From JANNFX01 sp031380225 (GTDB lineage: Bacteria; Pseudomonadota; Alphaproteobacteria; Rhizobiales; Hyphomicrobiaceae), in contig JANNFX010000213.1 in the NCBI GenBank assembly GCA_031380225.1, forward strand, positions 1-13,827: DNA of 13,827 bases, read 5' to 3'. The position numbers and the translations under genes were made by a program. The first letter of the stretch is position 1; each line of letters opens with the position of its first letter. A model generated the notes under the pieces. It saw only the letters and a program-made list of their open reading frames with translations. It did not search any database and was not told the origin of the DNA. Shown here piece by piece: positions 5,553-13,042 of this stretch.

Positions 5553-7716
5553 CAGCTGGATCGCCCACTGTCGTTGCAGAAGCTGGTGGAGGCGGCGTCA
5601 TCAAGCTGCCCGAGCGCAAGGTCGCCGCGCTGTCCAGTCCGCTTGCCAACTTTTTCTTGATGTTCTCGAGATCTTCTGGCTCTGGACTGAGCGACAGCGC
5701 CTGGTCCCACTGGAAACGGGCTTCTCGCTCTCGCCCCGCGCGCCACAGCGCATCACCGAGATGATCATTCAGGATCGGATCGTCCGGACGCAGCTCGACG
5801 GCGCGTTCGAGATAGCGCACGGCTTCCCGGAAGTTGCCCTGCTTGAACAGCGCCCAACCGAGGCTATCGACGATGTAGCCATCGTCTGGCTTCAATGCGA
5901 CGGCCTTCTCAATCAAAGCCATGCCTTGCTTGAGATTGATGCCCTGGTCGATCCAAGAATAACCGAGATAGTTGAGGACCAGCGGCTCACCTGGCGCCAA
6001 TTCGAGCGCCTTTTTGAGGTCAGCTTCAGCGGCTGGCCAATCCCTCAATCGCTCATGCGAGGTGCCGCGCGCGTAAAAGTACGCCCAGTGTTGTTTGCCA
6101 ATCTTCGGGATCAAGTCCAGAATTCGGCTGTAGGTGCCGACGGCTTCCTTGAATTGCTTCCTGGCGCGCTGGATCGACCCCAGCGCATCAAGTACCAGCA
6201 ACTGGTCGTTGACGGTATCGCTCCGTTGGAGTGCAGCGGTCACAGTTTCAGCGTTCGCATCCTTCGTTGGCTCTGTCTGAGCCTGGACCGCACCACTGCC
6301 TTCAATAGCAGCCAGCGTCAGATCGCCAGCCATACCGTCAGCTTCGATGCCCTTTTTCTTCTGAACGGCCATTACAGCGCGGCGCGTGCTTTCACCGTAA
6401 AAGCCATCAACGCTGACTTTCTTGTAGCCGAGCTGACGCAAAGCGCGCTGCAACGCCTTGACTTCGTCGCCGCGCGAACCAAAAGCCAACGGTGGTCCGG
6501 CTGGTGCGGCTGGTTTCAGGGGCTCAGCGTTTGAGGCCGGTGGCGGCGGGACGGCCGCTGCCTCAACACTGGCAAGCTTGTCCAGTTGTCCAACCAGCAA
6601 CTTTTCTGCTTCGTCCGCCTGTTCAAGCGAATTGAGATTGTAAGCGCGGTGAATTTGAACTTGCAGATTGAGCGGCGAGGTCGACGGGATCTTGCCGTAA
6701 GTCGCTAGCGAATCATCGTAACGCTTCACGGCTTCAAAGGCGTTCGCCATCGCGGCAAGTGCGAATTCGTGACCTGGTTCGACAGCGAGTGCGAGCTGCA
6801 AGTATTGCACGCCAGCGGCGACGGCGCCTTCGTTGATCAATGCCTCACCGAGGCCGTAGAATGCCTCGGCCAAGCCCTGCGCGGGCGTGGTAATCAGGAA
6901 ATCGCTTTTGCTGCCACTGCCAGTTTCAACCATCAAAGAACGGATCATGGCGTGGCTTTCGCCCTGGCTCTTATTGATGTGTTCGGCAATGATCGACTTG
7001 GCAAGTTTCGTCTCGCCAGAGTGCAGCGCGTGGCGCACATAGGCGAGCGACGTGCGCAGCGCCTTCGGATCTTGCTTAAAGACGCGATCAAATGCGTTTG
7101 CGGCTTCCTGCTTGCGCCCAGCCAGATCTGCAATTAATCCGCGATGATAGCGCAGATAAAACTGCGCCCAATCAGCCTGCTTCGGCGCGTCGAGTTCGTC
7201 TAATGCGGCGCCACCTTCACGCTCAGCCAGCTTGACCCAACCGAGAGCCAGTGCACTGGTCAACTCTCCGATGGGACCCGACGACGATGCCCTGAAATGC
7301 TGTTCAGCTGTCTTGAAAGCGCCGGCCTTGAAGTCGCGAACGCCAAGATACATGTGCGCCAACCGGTGTTGGGGCTCCACGGCCACAAGCCGTTCAGCGA
7401 GTTTTTCCGCATTTGGACCGAACCCCTCCGAGGCTTCACTCATGAAGGCCTGCTCGATGAGCACCACATTGTCTGGATCATGCAAAAGTGCGCCGGAATA
7501 ATATTCCGCTGCCTTTGCTGAATCATTTCCGTCGCGCGCCATGCGGCCAGCCAGATAACTGCCAACTAATGTTCGCGGTGTGGTGAAGACCATCTCGTCT
7601 GCCGCATCCACTGTATCCGCCAACGCCGGGTGCAGGTTGACGGCCGTTGACACTGATAGCACGGCCGCGATTGCAGCCAGCGTTCGGATCACGGGACGGT
7701 AGGAGACGTTGCGCAT
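5542..7716 (-). CDS. Secreted TPR protein with an internal peptidoglycan-binding domain
   Basis: 724 residues from the ATG at 7716, which has GAGAGG 10 nt upstream and puts a classical signal peptide at the N-terminus: basic start, hydrophobic RTLAAIAAVLSVSTAV, cleavage expected after ALA (residue 33). A longer open frame reaches 7908 but would bury that signal, so it is rejected. TPR-type helical pairs fill about 50-380 and 510-690 (clear units: QGMALIEKAVALKPDD, EAVRYLERAVELRPDD). Between them are a Pro/Ala linker (about 388-412) and a PG_binding_1 domain (about 413-471: GSRGDEVKALQRALRQLGY, VDGFYGESTRRAVMAVQKK). It should act in the periplasm, perhaps as a scaffold at the wall; the exact role is unknown. 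A TPR gene ahead of ispE is usual in alphaproteobacteria, but the inserted wall-binding domain is the unusual part. Overlaps ispE by 11 nt. Confidence 0.85.
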   Translation of the reverse strand: MRNVSYRPVIRTLAAIAAVLSVSTAVNLHPALADTVDAADEMVFTTPRTLVGSYLAGRMARDGNDSAKAAEYYSGALLHDPDNVVLIEQAFMSEASEGFGPNAEKLAERLVAVEPQHRLAHMYLGVRDFKAGAFKTAEQHFRASSSGPIGELTSALALGWVKLAEREGGAALDELDAPKQADWAQFYLRYHRGLIADLAGRKQEAANAFDRVFKQDPKALRTSLAYVRHALHSGETKLAKSIIAEHINKSQGESHAMIRSLMVETGSGSKSDFLITTPAQGLAEAFYGLGEALINEGAVAAGVQYLQLALAVEPGHEFALAAMANAFEAVKRYDDSLATYGKIPSTSPLNLQVQIHRAYNLNSLEQADEAEKLLVGQLDKLASVEAAAVPPPPASNAEPLKPAAPAGPPLAFGSRGDEVKALQRALRQLGYKKVSVDGFYGESTRRAVMAVQKKKGIEADGMAGDLTLAAIEGSGAVQAQTEPTKDANAETVTAALQRSDTVNDQLLVLDALGSIQRARKQFKEAVGTYSRILDLIPKIGKQHWAYFYARGTSHERLRDWPAAEADLKKALELAPGEPLVLNYLGYSWIDQGINLKQGMALIEKAVALKPDDGYIVDSLGWALFKQGNFREAVRYLERAVELRPDDPILNDHLGDALWRAGREREARFQWDQALSLSPEPEDLENIKKKLASGLDSAATLRSGSLMTPPPPASATTVGDPAVVQ

Positions 7717-8130
7717 CAGGGATGAACCTCTCGCGGTGAGCCGCATCGAATAAGCAATGTCGCAGTCTAGCAAATATCTTGGCCGCTTGGCGACTGCTGC
7801 GTCACCAAAACAAACAACGATTATCACCCAAAACGTGAGGCCGGGTGTAATTTCGCGGATCACAGTCCCCAATGACACATCTGTCCAGCTTGCCCGTAAG
7901 TGGAGCATTTGTATGCCGAAAGTTCAAAATTGATGGATTAAAACATGGTAGGGAACCGGCACTGTTTATCCGTTGGCCGTTCAATAATCAAAGCTTGGCA
8001 GAGCAAGCAATCAACCGATCCGAGGACACGCCTCAATAAGATTTGGTGTTGGGGATCATTCCTTAGTTCCGGCCAGCGATAAATAGCGATATATTCCGGA
8101 AAGTCCTTATCGATTGGCCGGAGTCTATGG
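7717..8130. other. 414-bp intergenic region between the TPR and XRE genes
   Basis: Divergent promoter region. The TPR ribosome site (GAGAGG) is at the left end. I see no convincing promoter for the TPR gene. At the right end are the TATATT box and tandem repeats listed separately for the XRE gene. Open frames here (minus 7802-7984 and 7938-8204) lack recognisable protein features. The middle (about 7800-8040) holds nothing I can name. Confidence 0.6.
8067..8099 (+). promoter_or_regulatory. Candidate promoter and operator of the XRE gene
   Basis: TTCCGG (8067-8072) and TATATT (8090-8095) are 17 nt apart; the -10 is good and the -35 weak. Two direct 10-bp units beginning GCGAT (8076-8085 and 8086-8095) lie between and over the -10, with one helical turn of spacing, and TTCCGG recurs at 8094-8099. 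Repeats at this position suit an autorepressor site, but binding by the downstream protein is inference. Confidence 0.4.
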
Positions 8131-8904
8131 ATGCGCTTGCCCCCACACCATCGCGACGAACGCGAAGACGCGATAACGATGATACGGCAAGCCATGGTGG
8201 TCAAAAAGATGACCCAGGCCGAGTTGGCAGATGCCGCCGATTGTCACGAAAAAACCGTGCAAAATCTGTTACATGGCAAGCAAGTGCGCGACCAGACCTT
8301 GTTCGATGTCGCAGTTGTATTAGGGCTCGACTATACGGCTCTCAAAGAGAGCTGGTATGGCGCCATGCAGACCTCTCAGCCAATGGAGCTCAAAGGTGAC
8401 GGCGGGGTCGTCGCGCCGACTTACATGGGCGCTTACACCAAAGCCGCGGTCGATCACTACATCGGCAGTTACTTGACGGTGCGGCCGTCGTTCACGAAGC
8501 CGGACACGTTGGTCGCGTTTCGCACCGATATTGTCTGGGATCCCGAATGGCCAAGCTTACTGTTTGAGGAACGCGATCGGCCTGATGTGAGCTATTCGCA
8601 TCGTGGTCGCCTCTATATTCCGTCATCTTCGATGTTCATCCATTTGGTTTCGCTGACCAAAGGCGCCATGCGCATGGTGCTGGTCTCACAAATTGACCGT
8701 GATGGCGTTATGCGCGGGTTGATCACGACCCTGAATAAGCAGCGGGCGCAATTCACCCCGATCTCAGCGCCCGTCGTCTACTGCAAGACCTCGACTTTCC
8801 CGGCGCTCGGCGAATTAACGTCCAAATCTCAAGACTACGACAGACTAAAAGCTTTGCTGGATCAAACGGTTGAAGACGGATATGCGCGTCTCATTGCGAA
8901 ATGA
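8131..8904 (+). CDS. XRE-type helix-turn-helix protein with unrecognised C-terminal domain
   Basis: 257 residues. A Cro/C1-type helix-turn-helix occupies about 13-70: MIRQAMVVKKMTQAELADAA, then CHEKTVQNLLHGKQVRDQTL as turn and recognition helix, and LFDVAVVLGL. The remaining residues (about 90-257) form a domain I do not recognise; it contains APTYMGAYTKAAVDHYIGSY, RTDIVWDPEWPSLLFEE, YSHRGRLYIPSSSMFIHLVS and MRMVLVSQIDRDGVMRGLI, alternating strand-like segments that look like a sensory or ligand-binding fold. The C-terminus ends in a helix (YDRLKALLDQTVEDGYARL). GGAG (8120-8123) lies 7 nt before the ATG at 8131, deciding against the ATG at 8127, which is in another frame. Probably a DNA-binding regulator acting on itself or neighbours; the adhesin gene 190 bp downstream is on the same strand and a possible target, but this is guesswork. 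Confidence 0.75.
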   Translation: MRLPPHHRDEREDAITMIRQAMVVKKMTQAELADAADCHEKTVQNLLHGKQVRDQTLFDVAVVLGLDYTALKESWYGAMQTSQPMELKGDGGVVAPTYMGAYTKAAVDHYIGSYLTVRPSFTKPDTLVAFRTDIVWDPEWPSLLFEERDRPDVSYSHRGRLYIPSSSMFIHLVSLTKGAMRMVLVSQIDRDGVMRGLITTLNKQRAQFTPISAPVVYCKTSTFPALGELTSKSQDYDRLKALLDQTVEDGYARLIAK

Positions 8905-8957
8905 TCGGCCGAGGCTTGCACGACCAGAAGTAGATTTTGCGATCATTGATATTATTC

Positions 8958-8996
8958 TTTAGGTTGAGTTAACACAATATTTACAATTTTAGGTTG
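8958..8996 (+). repeat. Direct repeat TTTAGGTTG, two copies 30 bp apart
   Basis: TTTAGGTTG occurs at 8958-8966 and 8988-8996, about three helical turns apart, in the AT-rich leader of the adhesin gene. Same-face spacing suits a regulator binding twice. The factor is unknown; chance in AT-rich DNA is possible. Confidence 0.35.
8969..8984 (+). promoter_or_regulatory. CtrA-like site before the adhesin gene
   Basis: TTAA (8969-8972), seven bases, then TTTAC (8980-8984) matches the CtrA consensus TTAA-N7-TTAAC of alphaproteobacteria with one mismatch. It is 111 nt before the adhesin start, between the two TTTAGGTTG repeats. No strong sigma-70 boxes are visible around it, as is common for CtrA-activated promoters. 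A single site seen by eye in AT-rich DNA. Confidence 0.35.
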
Positions 8997-9094
8997 TTAT
9001 TCGATTGCTCGGCGCAACTTGTATGTCTTTGGTCCAATGCGACCAACCGACTTGCAAAAATGCCGAAGCACCAATCGAGTTTCGGAGTTTTGTA

Positions 9095-11518
9095 ATGCGT
9101 CTCCAAGACCTGCCGCCCAACGGGCGGTCCGGGAGCGTCGAGGCTGTCCTCGGCGTCCCAACTTCTCCAGTAACATCCGCTTCGCCGCCGATGTTGCTCT
9201 CTTATTCAGCTGCTTCGCCGCACTCGACTTTGCGTTTGGCGCCACTGTTGCGTTCAACAAGCACCGTCGCTCTCATTGCGATGTCCGTCGCCACCCCGGC
9301 TCAGGCGCAATTCGTCTGTCAGCAAAATGGCGGCGGTGCCGGTGGCGCAACGGCAACAGGCTCGCTATCTGCGGCTTGCGGCACCAACGCAACTGCCTCA
9401 GGCGTCGGCTCGACTGCGACGGGCGTAAAGGCCGAAGCGACTGGGTCTTATAGCACGGCAACCGGCGAACTCGCCAAAGCCTCGGGTGAGAACTCGGTTG
9501 CAAACGGAGCGTCCTCGCGTTCGATTGGCGCAAATTCAACGTCTATTGGCGGCAACTCCAGCGCCGAAGGCAGCAACGCGACCGCGCTTGGCAATTCGTC
9601 CATCGCCCAAGCCAACAACGCAACCGCGGCTGGCGCATCAGCCATTGCACAGGGCGTCAATTCCAGCGCGATCGGCAACTCGTCGCTCGCACAGGGGATC
9701 AACTCCACCGCCGTTGGCAACACGGCACAAGCGCAGGCCGACAACGCCACAGCGATTGGCCGGGGCTCGCGGGCATCCGCACTTGACTCGACAGCGCTGG
9801 GGAATGTTTCACGCGCCAATAGCGAGCAATCGACCGCGATCGGCGTTGAGGCCGCAGCCAGTCAAGCCGGCGCGACTGCAACCGGCGCTTCGAGCATAGC
9901 AAACGGTGACGGTGCAGCTGCGTATGGCCGCGATGCTAACGCAAGCGCGACCGATGCAACAGCCATTGGCGATGGATCGTCCGCATCTGCGTTGGGCAGC
10001 ACGGCACTAGGTGCTGGCGCGTCAGCAACTCAAACCCGCGCCGTTGCCATTGGCGTCAACGCAGCAGCAACGTCTGCAGGCGCTGTAGCGATTGGCGGTA
10101 ATGCCGTTGCCAATGGCTCGACCGCGGTTGGCGATAGCAGTTCGGCGATAGGAGCAGGCACTGCCGCCTTCGGCCGCGACGCAGCGGCGACTGCAGCCAG
10201 CGCAACAGCTCTTGGCGAACAAAGTACGGCTTCGGGTTCCAATTCGACTGCCGTCGGTCAGGACGCAAGCGCAACTCACACGAACTCTGCCGCGTTCGGC
10301 CAAGGCGTCGCGACCACGCGCGACAACCAGCAAGTGTTCGGCAATGCTGGCAATACATACACGCTAACCGGCGTCGGATCTGCATTGAGCCGCGGCACTC
10401 AAACCGGTCCGCTGCAGGTCCTGACGACAGATACCAACGGCAATGTCGCTGGCGACAATGGCGCACTCCAAGGCCAAGTTGATGGTTATGGAACCCGCAT
10501 TACCAATGTCGAAGGCCGGACGACGACGCTTGAAGGCCGCGTGACCACGGTTGAAGGTCAAACCTCGATCAACACAACCAACATCACGAATCTCGGCAAC
10601 CGGGTCACGGGCGTTGAAGGCCAGACTTCGACCAACACGACAAATATCACAAATCTTGGCAATCGGGTGACAGGCGTCGAGGGCCGCGTAACAACAGTTG
10701 AAGGTCAAACGTCCACCAACACGACAGATATCAACGACCTCAAGAACCGAACGACAGCTAACACCACGAACATCACTAACCTAGACAACCGGGTGACCAC
10801 CAATACCACAAATATAAACAATCTTGGTGGCCGCGTGACGGCTGTAGAAGGTCAAACGACGACCAATACGACCGACATCACCGACCTTAAAAACAGAACA
10901 ACCACCAACACGACCAACATTACCAATCTCGACAACCGGGTGACGACGATGGGCAATACGGTCAACACCCACACCAGTCAGATCAACACGCACACGACGG
11001 AGATTGACGCACTCAAAAACCGGACTACGGCGAACACGACCAACATCACCAATCTCGGAAACCGGGTCACAAACGTTGACAACCGCGTCACGACGATGGG
11101 CAACACGGTCAACACACACGGCAGCCAAATCAAGACCCACACCGGCCAGATTTCCAATCTCGGCGACCGCATGGGTTCGGCCGAAAACCGCATCACGGCG
11201 CTGGAAAATATGGAGACCGGGATCGGCAACTTTGACAACCGGCTCAGCGAAGTCGAGCGCAACTCGATGAAAGCCATCGAGGGTGCGGCGGTTGCGTTGG
11301 CCGTGTCTGACCCCGTGCTCCTGGCGGGCGATTTGTTCGGCGTCCGCGTCAACTACGGCAACTACGAAGGCCACAGCGCCGTTGGAGTCGCGGCCATGGG
11401 CATTCTCGACCAGAACGTATTCGGCAATGGCGAAACGCTAGGATTGTCGGGAGGCGTTGCTGTGTCACAAGACGGCAATGTCGGCGGCCGCGTCGGCGTT
11501 CAGCTGACTTGGAAATAA
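9095..11518 (+). CDS. Trimeric autotransporter adhesin (YadA/type Vc family)
   Basis: 807 residues; by family knowledge three chains form one outer-membrane barrel that exports and anchors a surface fibre for adhesion or autoaggregation. The start at 9095 has GGAG (9084-9087) 7 nt upstream; an in-frame TTG at 9005 lacks one. Layout: signal peptide with an unusually long n-region, hydrophobic TVALIAMSVATPAQA, cleavage likely after residue 71; YadA-type head of about 14-residue repeats (about 84-402: NSTAVG, NATAIG, DSTALG); a neck-like segment with VFGNAGNTYTLTGV and GPLQVLTTDTNGNVA (about 410-445); a heptad coiled-coil stalk (about 450-725); and the C-terminal anchor (about 727-807) ending GVQLTWK. 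The frame is intact despite strong repetition. Only two cysteines are visible near the mature N-terminus. Probably monocistronic; regulation may involve the CtrA-like site upstream. Confidence 0.93.
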   Translation: MRLQDLPPNGRSGSVEAVLGVPTSPVTSASPPMLLSYSAASPHSTLRLAPLLRSTSTVALIAMSVATPAQAQFVCQQNGGGAGGATATGSLSAACGTNATASGVGSTATGVKAEATGSYSTATGELAKASGENSVANGASSRSIGANSTSIGGNSSAEGSNATALGNSSIAQANNATAAGASAIAQGVNSSAIGNSSLAQGINSTAVGNTAQAQADNATAIGRGSRASALDSTALGNVSRANSEQSTAIGVEAAASQAGATATGASSIANGDGAAAYGRDANASATDATAIGDGSSASALGSTALGAGASATQTRAVAIGVNAAATSAGAVAIGGNAVANGSTAVGDSSSAIGAGTAAFGRDAAATAASATALGEQSTASGSNSTAVGQDASATHTNSAAFGQGVATTRDNQQVFGNAGNTYTLTGVGSALSRGTQTGPLQVLTTDTNGNVAGDNGALQGQVDGYGTRITNVEGRTTTLEGRVTTVEGQTSINTTNITNLGNRVTGVEGQTSTNTTNITNLGNRVTGVEGRVTTVEGQTSTNTTDINDLKNRTTANTTNITNLDNRVTTNTTNINNLGGRVTAVEGQTTTNTTDITDLKNRTTTNTTNITNLDNRVTTMGNTVNTHTSQINTHTTEIDALKNRTTANTTNITNLGNRVTNVDNRVTTMGNTVNTHGSQIKTHTGQISNLGDRMGSAENRITALENMETGIGNFDNRLSEVERNSMKAIEGAAVALAVSDPVLLAGDLFGVRVNYGNYEGHSAVGVAAMGILDQNVFGNGETLGLSGGVAVSQDGNVGGRVGVQLTWK
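9347..10300 (+). repeat. Adhesin head repeats (degenerate, about 42 bp period)
   Basis: Codes for more than twenty degenerate units of roughly 14 residues centred on N-S/A-T-A-x-G, the YadA head pattern that folds as a left-handed beta-roll. DNA copies have diverged at codon third positions, so this is an old protein repeat rather than a recent DNA expansion. Confidence 0.8.
10560..11140 (+). repeat. Adhesin stalk repeats (21/42/63 bp periods)
   Basis: Eight copies of a 14-residue unit with consensus TNTTNITNLxNRVT, joined directly or through one or more extra heptads (GVEGQTS, TMGNTVN, THTSQIN types). Spacings of 14, 21, 28 and 42 residues are all multiples of seven, so the coiled-coil register is unbroken. 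In the units I and V take a positions while L and N alternate at d. Copy number could vary by recombination. Confidence 0.8.
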
Positions 11519-11565
11519 CTGCGAGGCGTAAAAAACACGAAAAGCAACTTGCAGACTAGGCCGTG

Positions 11566-11609
11566 CGCGTTTGAGATGGATCGCCCCAAGCGAACCCACT
11601 TCAAACGCG
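11566..11609. terminator. Possible hairpin between convergent adhesin and patatin genes
   Basis: CGCGTTTGAGATGG (11566-11579) pairs with CCACTTCAAACGCG (11596-11609): 14 pairs with one G-U and one A-C mismatch, loop of 16 nt. It lies 47 nt after the adhesin stop and 74 nt after the patatin stop. No T-run follows, so function as a terminator is only plausible. Nothing else is evident in 11519-11682. Confidence 0.4.
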
Positions 11610-11682
11610 ACACGCGTTTATGGAGTTAGTTCGCGAAATCAACTGCATTGCTCGTTGCTCCTGATGAAAACAGCAGCGTCAG

Positions 11683-12765
11683 CTATGAAGACTTCGTTGC
11701 CAAACGCCTCTTGCTTGCAACCGGAACTGGCGGCTCTGACTTTGCGGGCACACTTGCCGGCTCATTAACACTGCCAAAAAAATGTCCCTTGAGATCAACG
11801 CTCGAAGAGCAGCCAATGGTATTGCGATGCTTTTGCAGCCACGACTCCGTCTCATCACGGCCTGCGCTATGAAGTTTTGACAGCAGAGCCGGACCTGGCG
11901 ACATTTTGCTTTCTTCCGACAGTGAACTCGTATGCTCGCCGGCATCAATCAAATGAAACCGGTGATTTGCGATGCGCTTGGCCTTGTCGTTCCTGACAAA
12001 CACCGCGTCGCCCACCGTTTCGCGCATAGCTTCAATGAATTCGACGTCGCGCAGCAGCGGCGCGTTGAATGTCAACTGGTTGACCTGGGCTGTGATCTCC
12101 TTCGAAGATTTCGGCACACCCGTCTTGTCAAGCGGCGTGATTTGCACAATGAGCGTGTCAGCGTCTGGGCTCTCCGCTGCCAGCGTAATCAAATCAGGAT
12201 TGGCCGAGAAACCGCCATCCCAATACGCAACACCATCGATCTCGACGGCATGATGCACGGTTGGCAGGCAAGCCGACGCCAGCACCGCTTCGACGGTCGT
12301 CTCGTGTCTGCGGAACAAACGCGCCCGGCCTGTTGAGACATCAGTCGCAGCAATCAACAGCTCGACTGGCGACGAAGCCCGTAGCTTCGCAAAATCGATA
12401 TGATCGTTGAGAAGCTGCCGCAACGGATCGAAGCCAAGCGGATTGAATTCGTAGGGCGACCATTGCGTCGACGATGTCAGTCCCTTCAAAAACGGATTGA
12501 ACCACATCAAATCCGGAACGCCGGATTTCGCAACAGCGGCCCAGATAGCAGACAATTTTTCGCGCGCACCCGACGGGCCGCCTTCGAAGAGACCAGCGGC
12601 AACAGCAACAGCATTGATTGCTCCCGCACTCGTGCCAGAGATCCAGCCAATTTGCAGACCGGGGTCTTCAAGCAAACGATCGAGCACACCCCACGTAAAC
12701 GCGCCGTGAGCGCCGCCGCCTTGCAGGGCAAGATTAATCCGGTTGGTTCTTTTGGTATGTCGCAC
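11683..12765 (-). CDS. Patatin-like phospholipase
   Basis: 360 residues with the complete patatin catalytic set: oxyanion-hole loop ALQGGGAHGAFTWGVLD (13-29), nucleophile elbow GTSAG (S46), and the dyad aspartate in YWDGGFSANPDL (D183). By family knowledge these are serine/aspartate acyl hydrolases acting on phospholipids or other lipid esters. The start is GTG at 12765 with AGGAGG five bases upstream, one of the clearest ribosome sites here. No signal peptide is visible, so it is probably cytoplasmic or membrane-peripheral. The C-terminal tail after about residue 310 is low in recognisable structure, with a Pro/Ser/Val-rich stretch ending in KRRLATKSS. It is convergent with the adhesin and divergent from trmB, and apparently monocistronic. 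Secretion as an ExoU-like toxin is not indicated. Confidence 0.93.
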   Translation of the reverse strand: MRHTKRTNRINLALQGGGAHGAFTWGVLDRLLEDPGLQIGWISGTSAGAINAVAVAAGLFEGGPSGAREKLSAIWAAVAKSGVPDLMWFNPFLKGLTSSTQWSPYEFNPLGFDPLRQLLNDHIDFAKLRASSPVELLIAATDVSTGRARLFRRHETTVEAVLASACLPTVHHAVEIDGVAYWDGGFSANPDLITLAAESPDADTLIVQITPLDKTGVPKSSKEITAQVNQLTFNAPLLRDVEFIEAMRETVGDAVFVRNDKAKRIANHRFHLIDAGEHTSSLSEESKMSPGPALLSKLHSAGRDETESWLQKHRNTIGCSSSVDLKGHFFGSVNEPASVPAKSEPPVPVASKRRLATKSS

Positions 12766-13042
12766 GGTTCCCTCCTACATGCCGTTTGCAAAGTCATGAG
12801 ACTTGGCTTCCAGCAAATGCATCGCGACTAGCCTAGCATGAACTCAATAAATTGAGGATGACATAGCCGCGCGCCAAAAGCGGTGCAGACTTGCATAATA
12901 GTTGTGATCTGCGGCGAGAGAGCGCGATTGTTGTCAGCGTCACATTCCCATTTGCCATCAATCAGCCTTGAATCGCAATGGTTCGCAGGTGACGGCATTT
13001 GGAAACCGTGCGAAGAGAAAACTTCAAAAGCACTCTGCACCC
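12766..13042. other. Divergent patatin/trmB intergenic region with a short palindrome
   Basis: 277 bp. It contains the patatin ribosome site near 12770, an inverted repeat CTCAAT-AA-ATTGAG (12843-12856) and CATAAT (12894-12899), a possible -10 for trmB without a credible -35. The open trmB frame continues upstream to a TTG at 12968. A 77-codon minus-strand frame (12828-13061) is not recognisable. Confidence 0.45.

Noticed and set aside
5461..6534. 357-codon plus-strand frame opposite ispE and the TPR gene
   Set aside because: Antisense shadow of clearly identified coding sequence, with no domain features.
7717..7908. 64-residue N-terminal extension of the TPR protein
   Set aside because: It would bury a good signal peptide; the ATG at 7716 has GAGAGG upstream.
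7938..8204. Minus-strand frame of 88 codons before the XRE gene
   Set aside because: A stretch with WPELRNDPQHQ briefly looked like a gene remnant, but no domain could be named and it overlaps the XRE start and promoter.
9005..9094. TTG start for the adhesin
   Set aside because: No ribosome site, and the extra residues look like untranslated leader; 9095 has GGAG at good spacing.
10560..11140. Regular DNA repeats suggesting a CRISPR-like or satellite array
   Set aside because: They are in frame, degenerate at third positions and encode heptad coiled-coil units of the adhesin.
10781..11374. 197-codon minus-strand frame in the adhesin stalk
   Set aside because: Its repeated VGRV/ADPV-type pattern is the antisense image of the stalk repeats.
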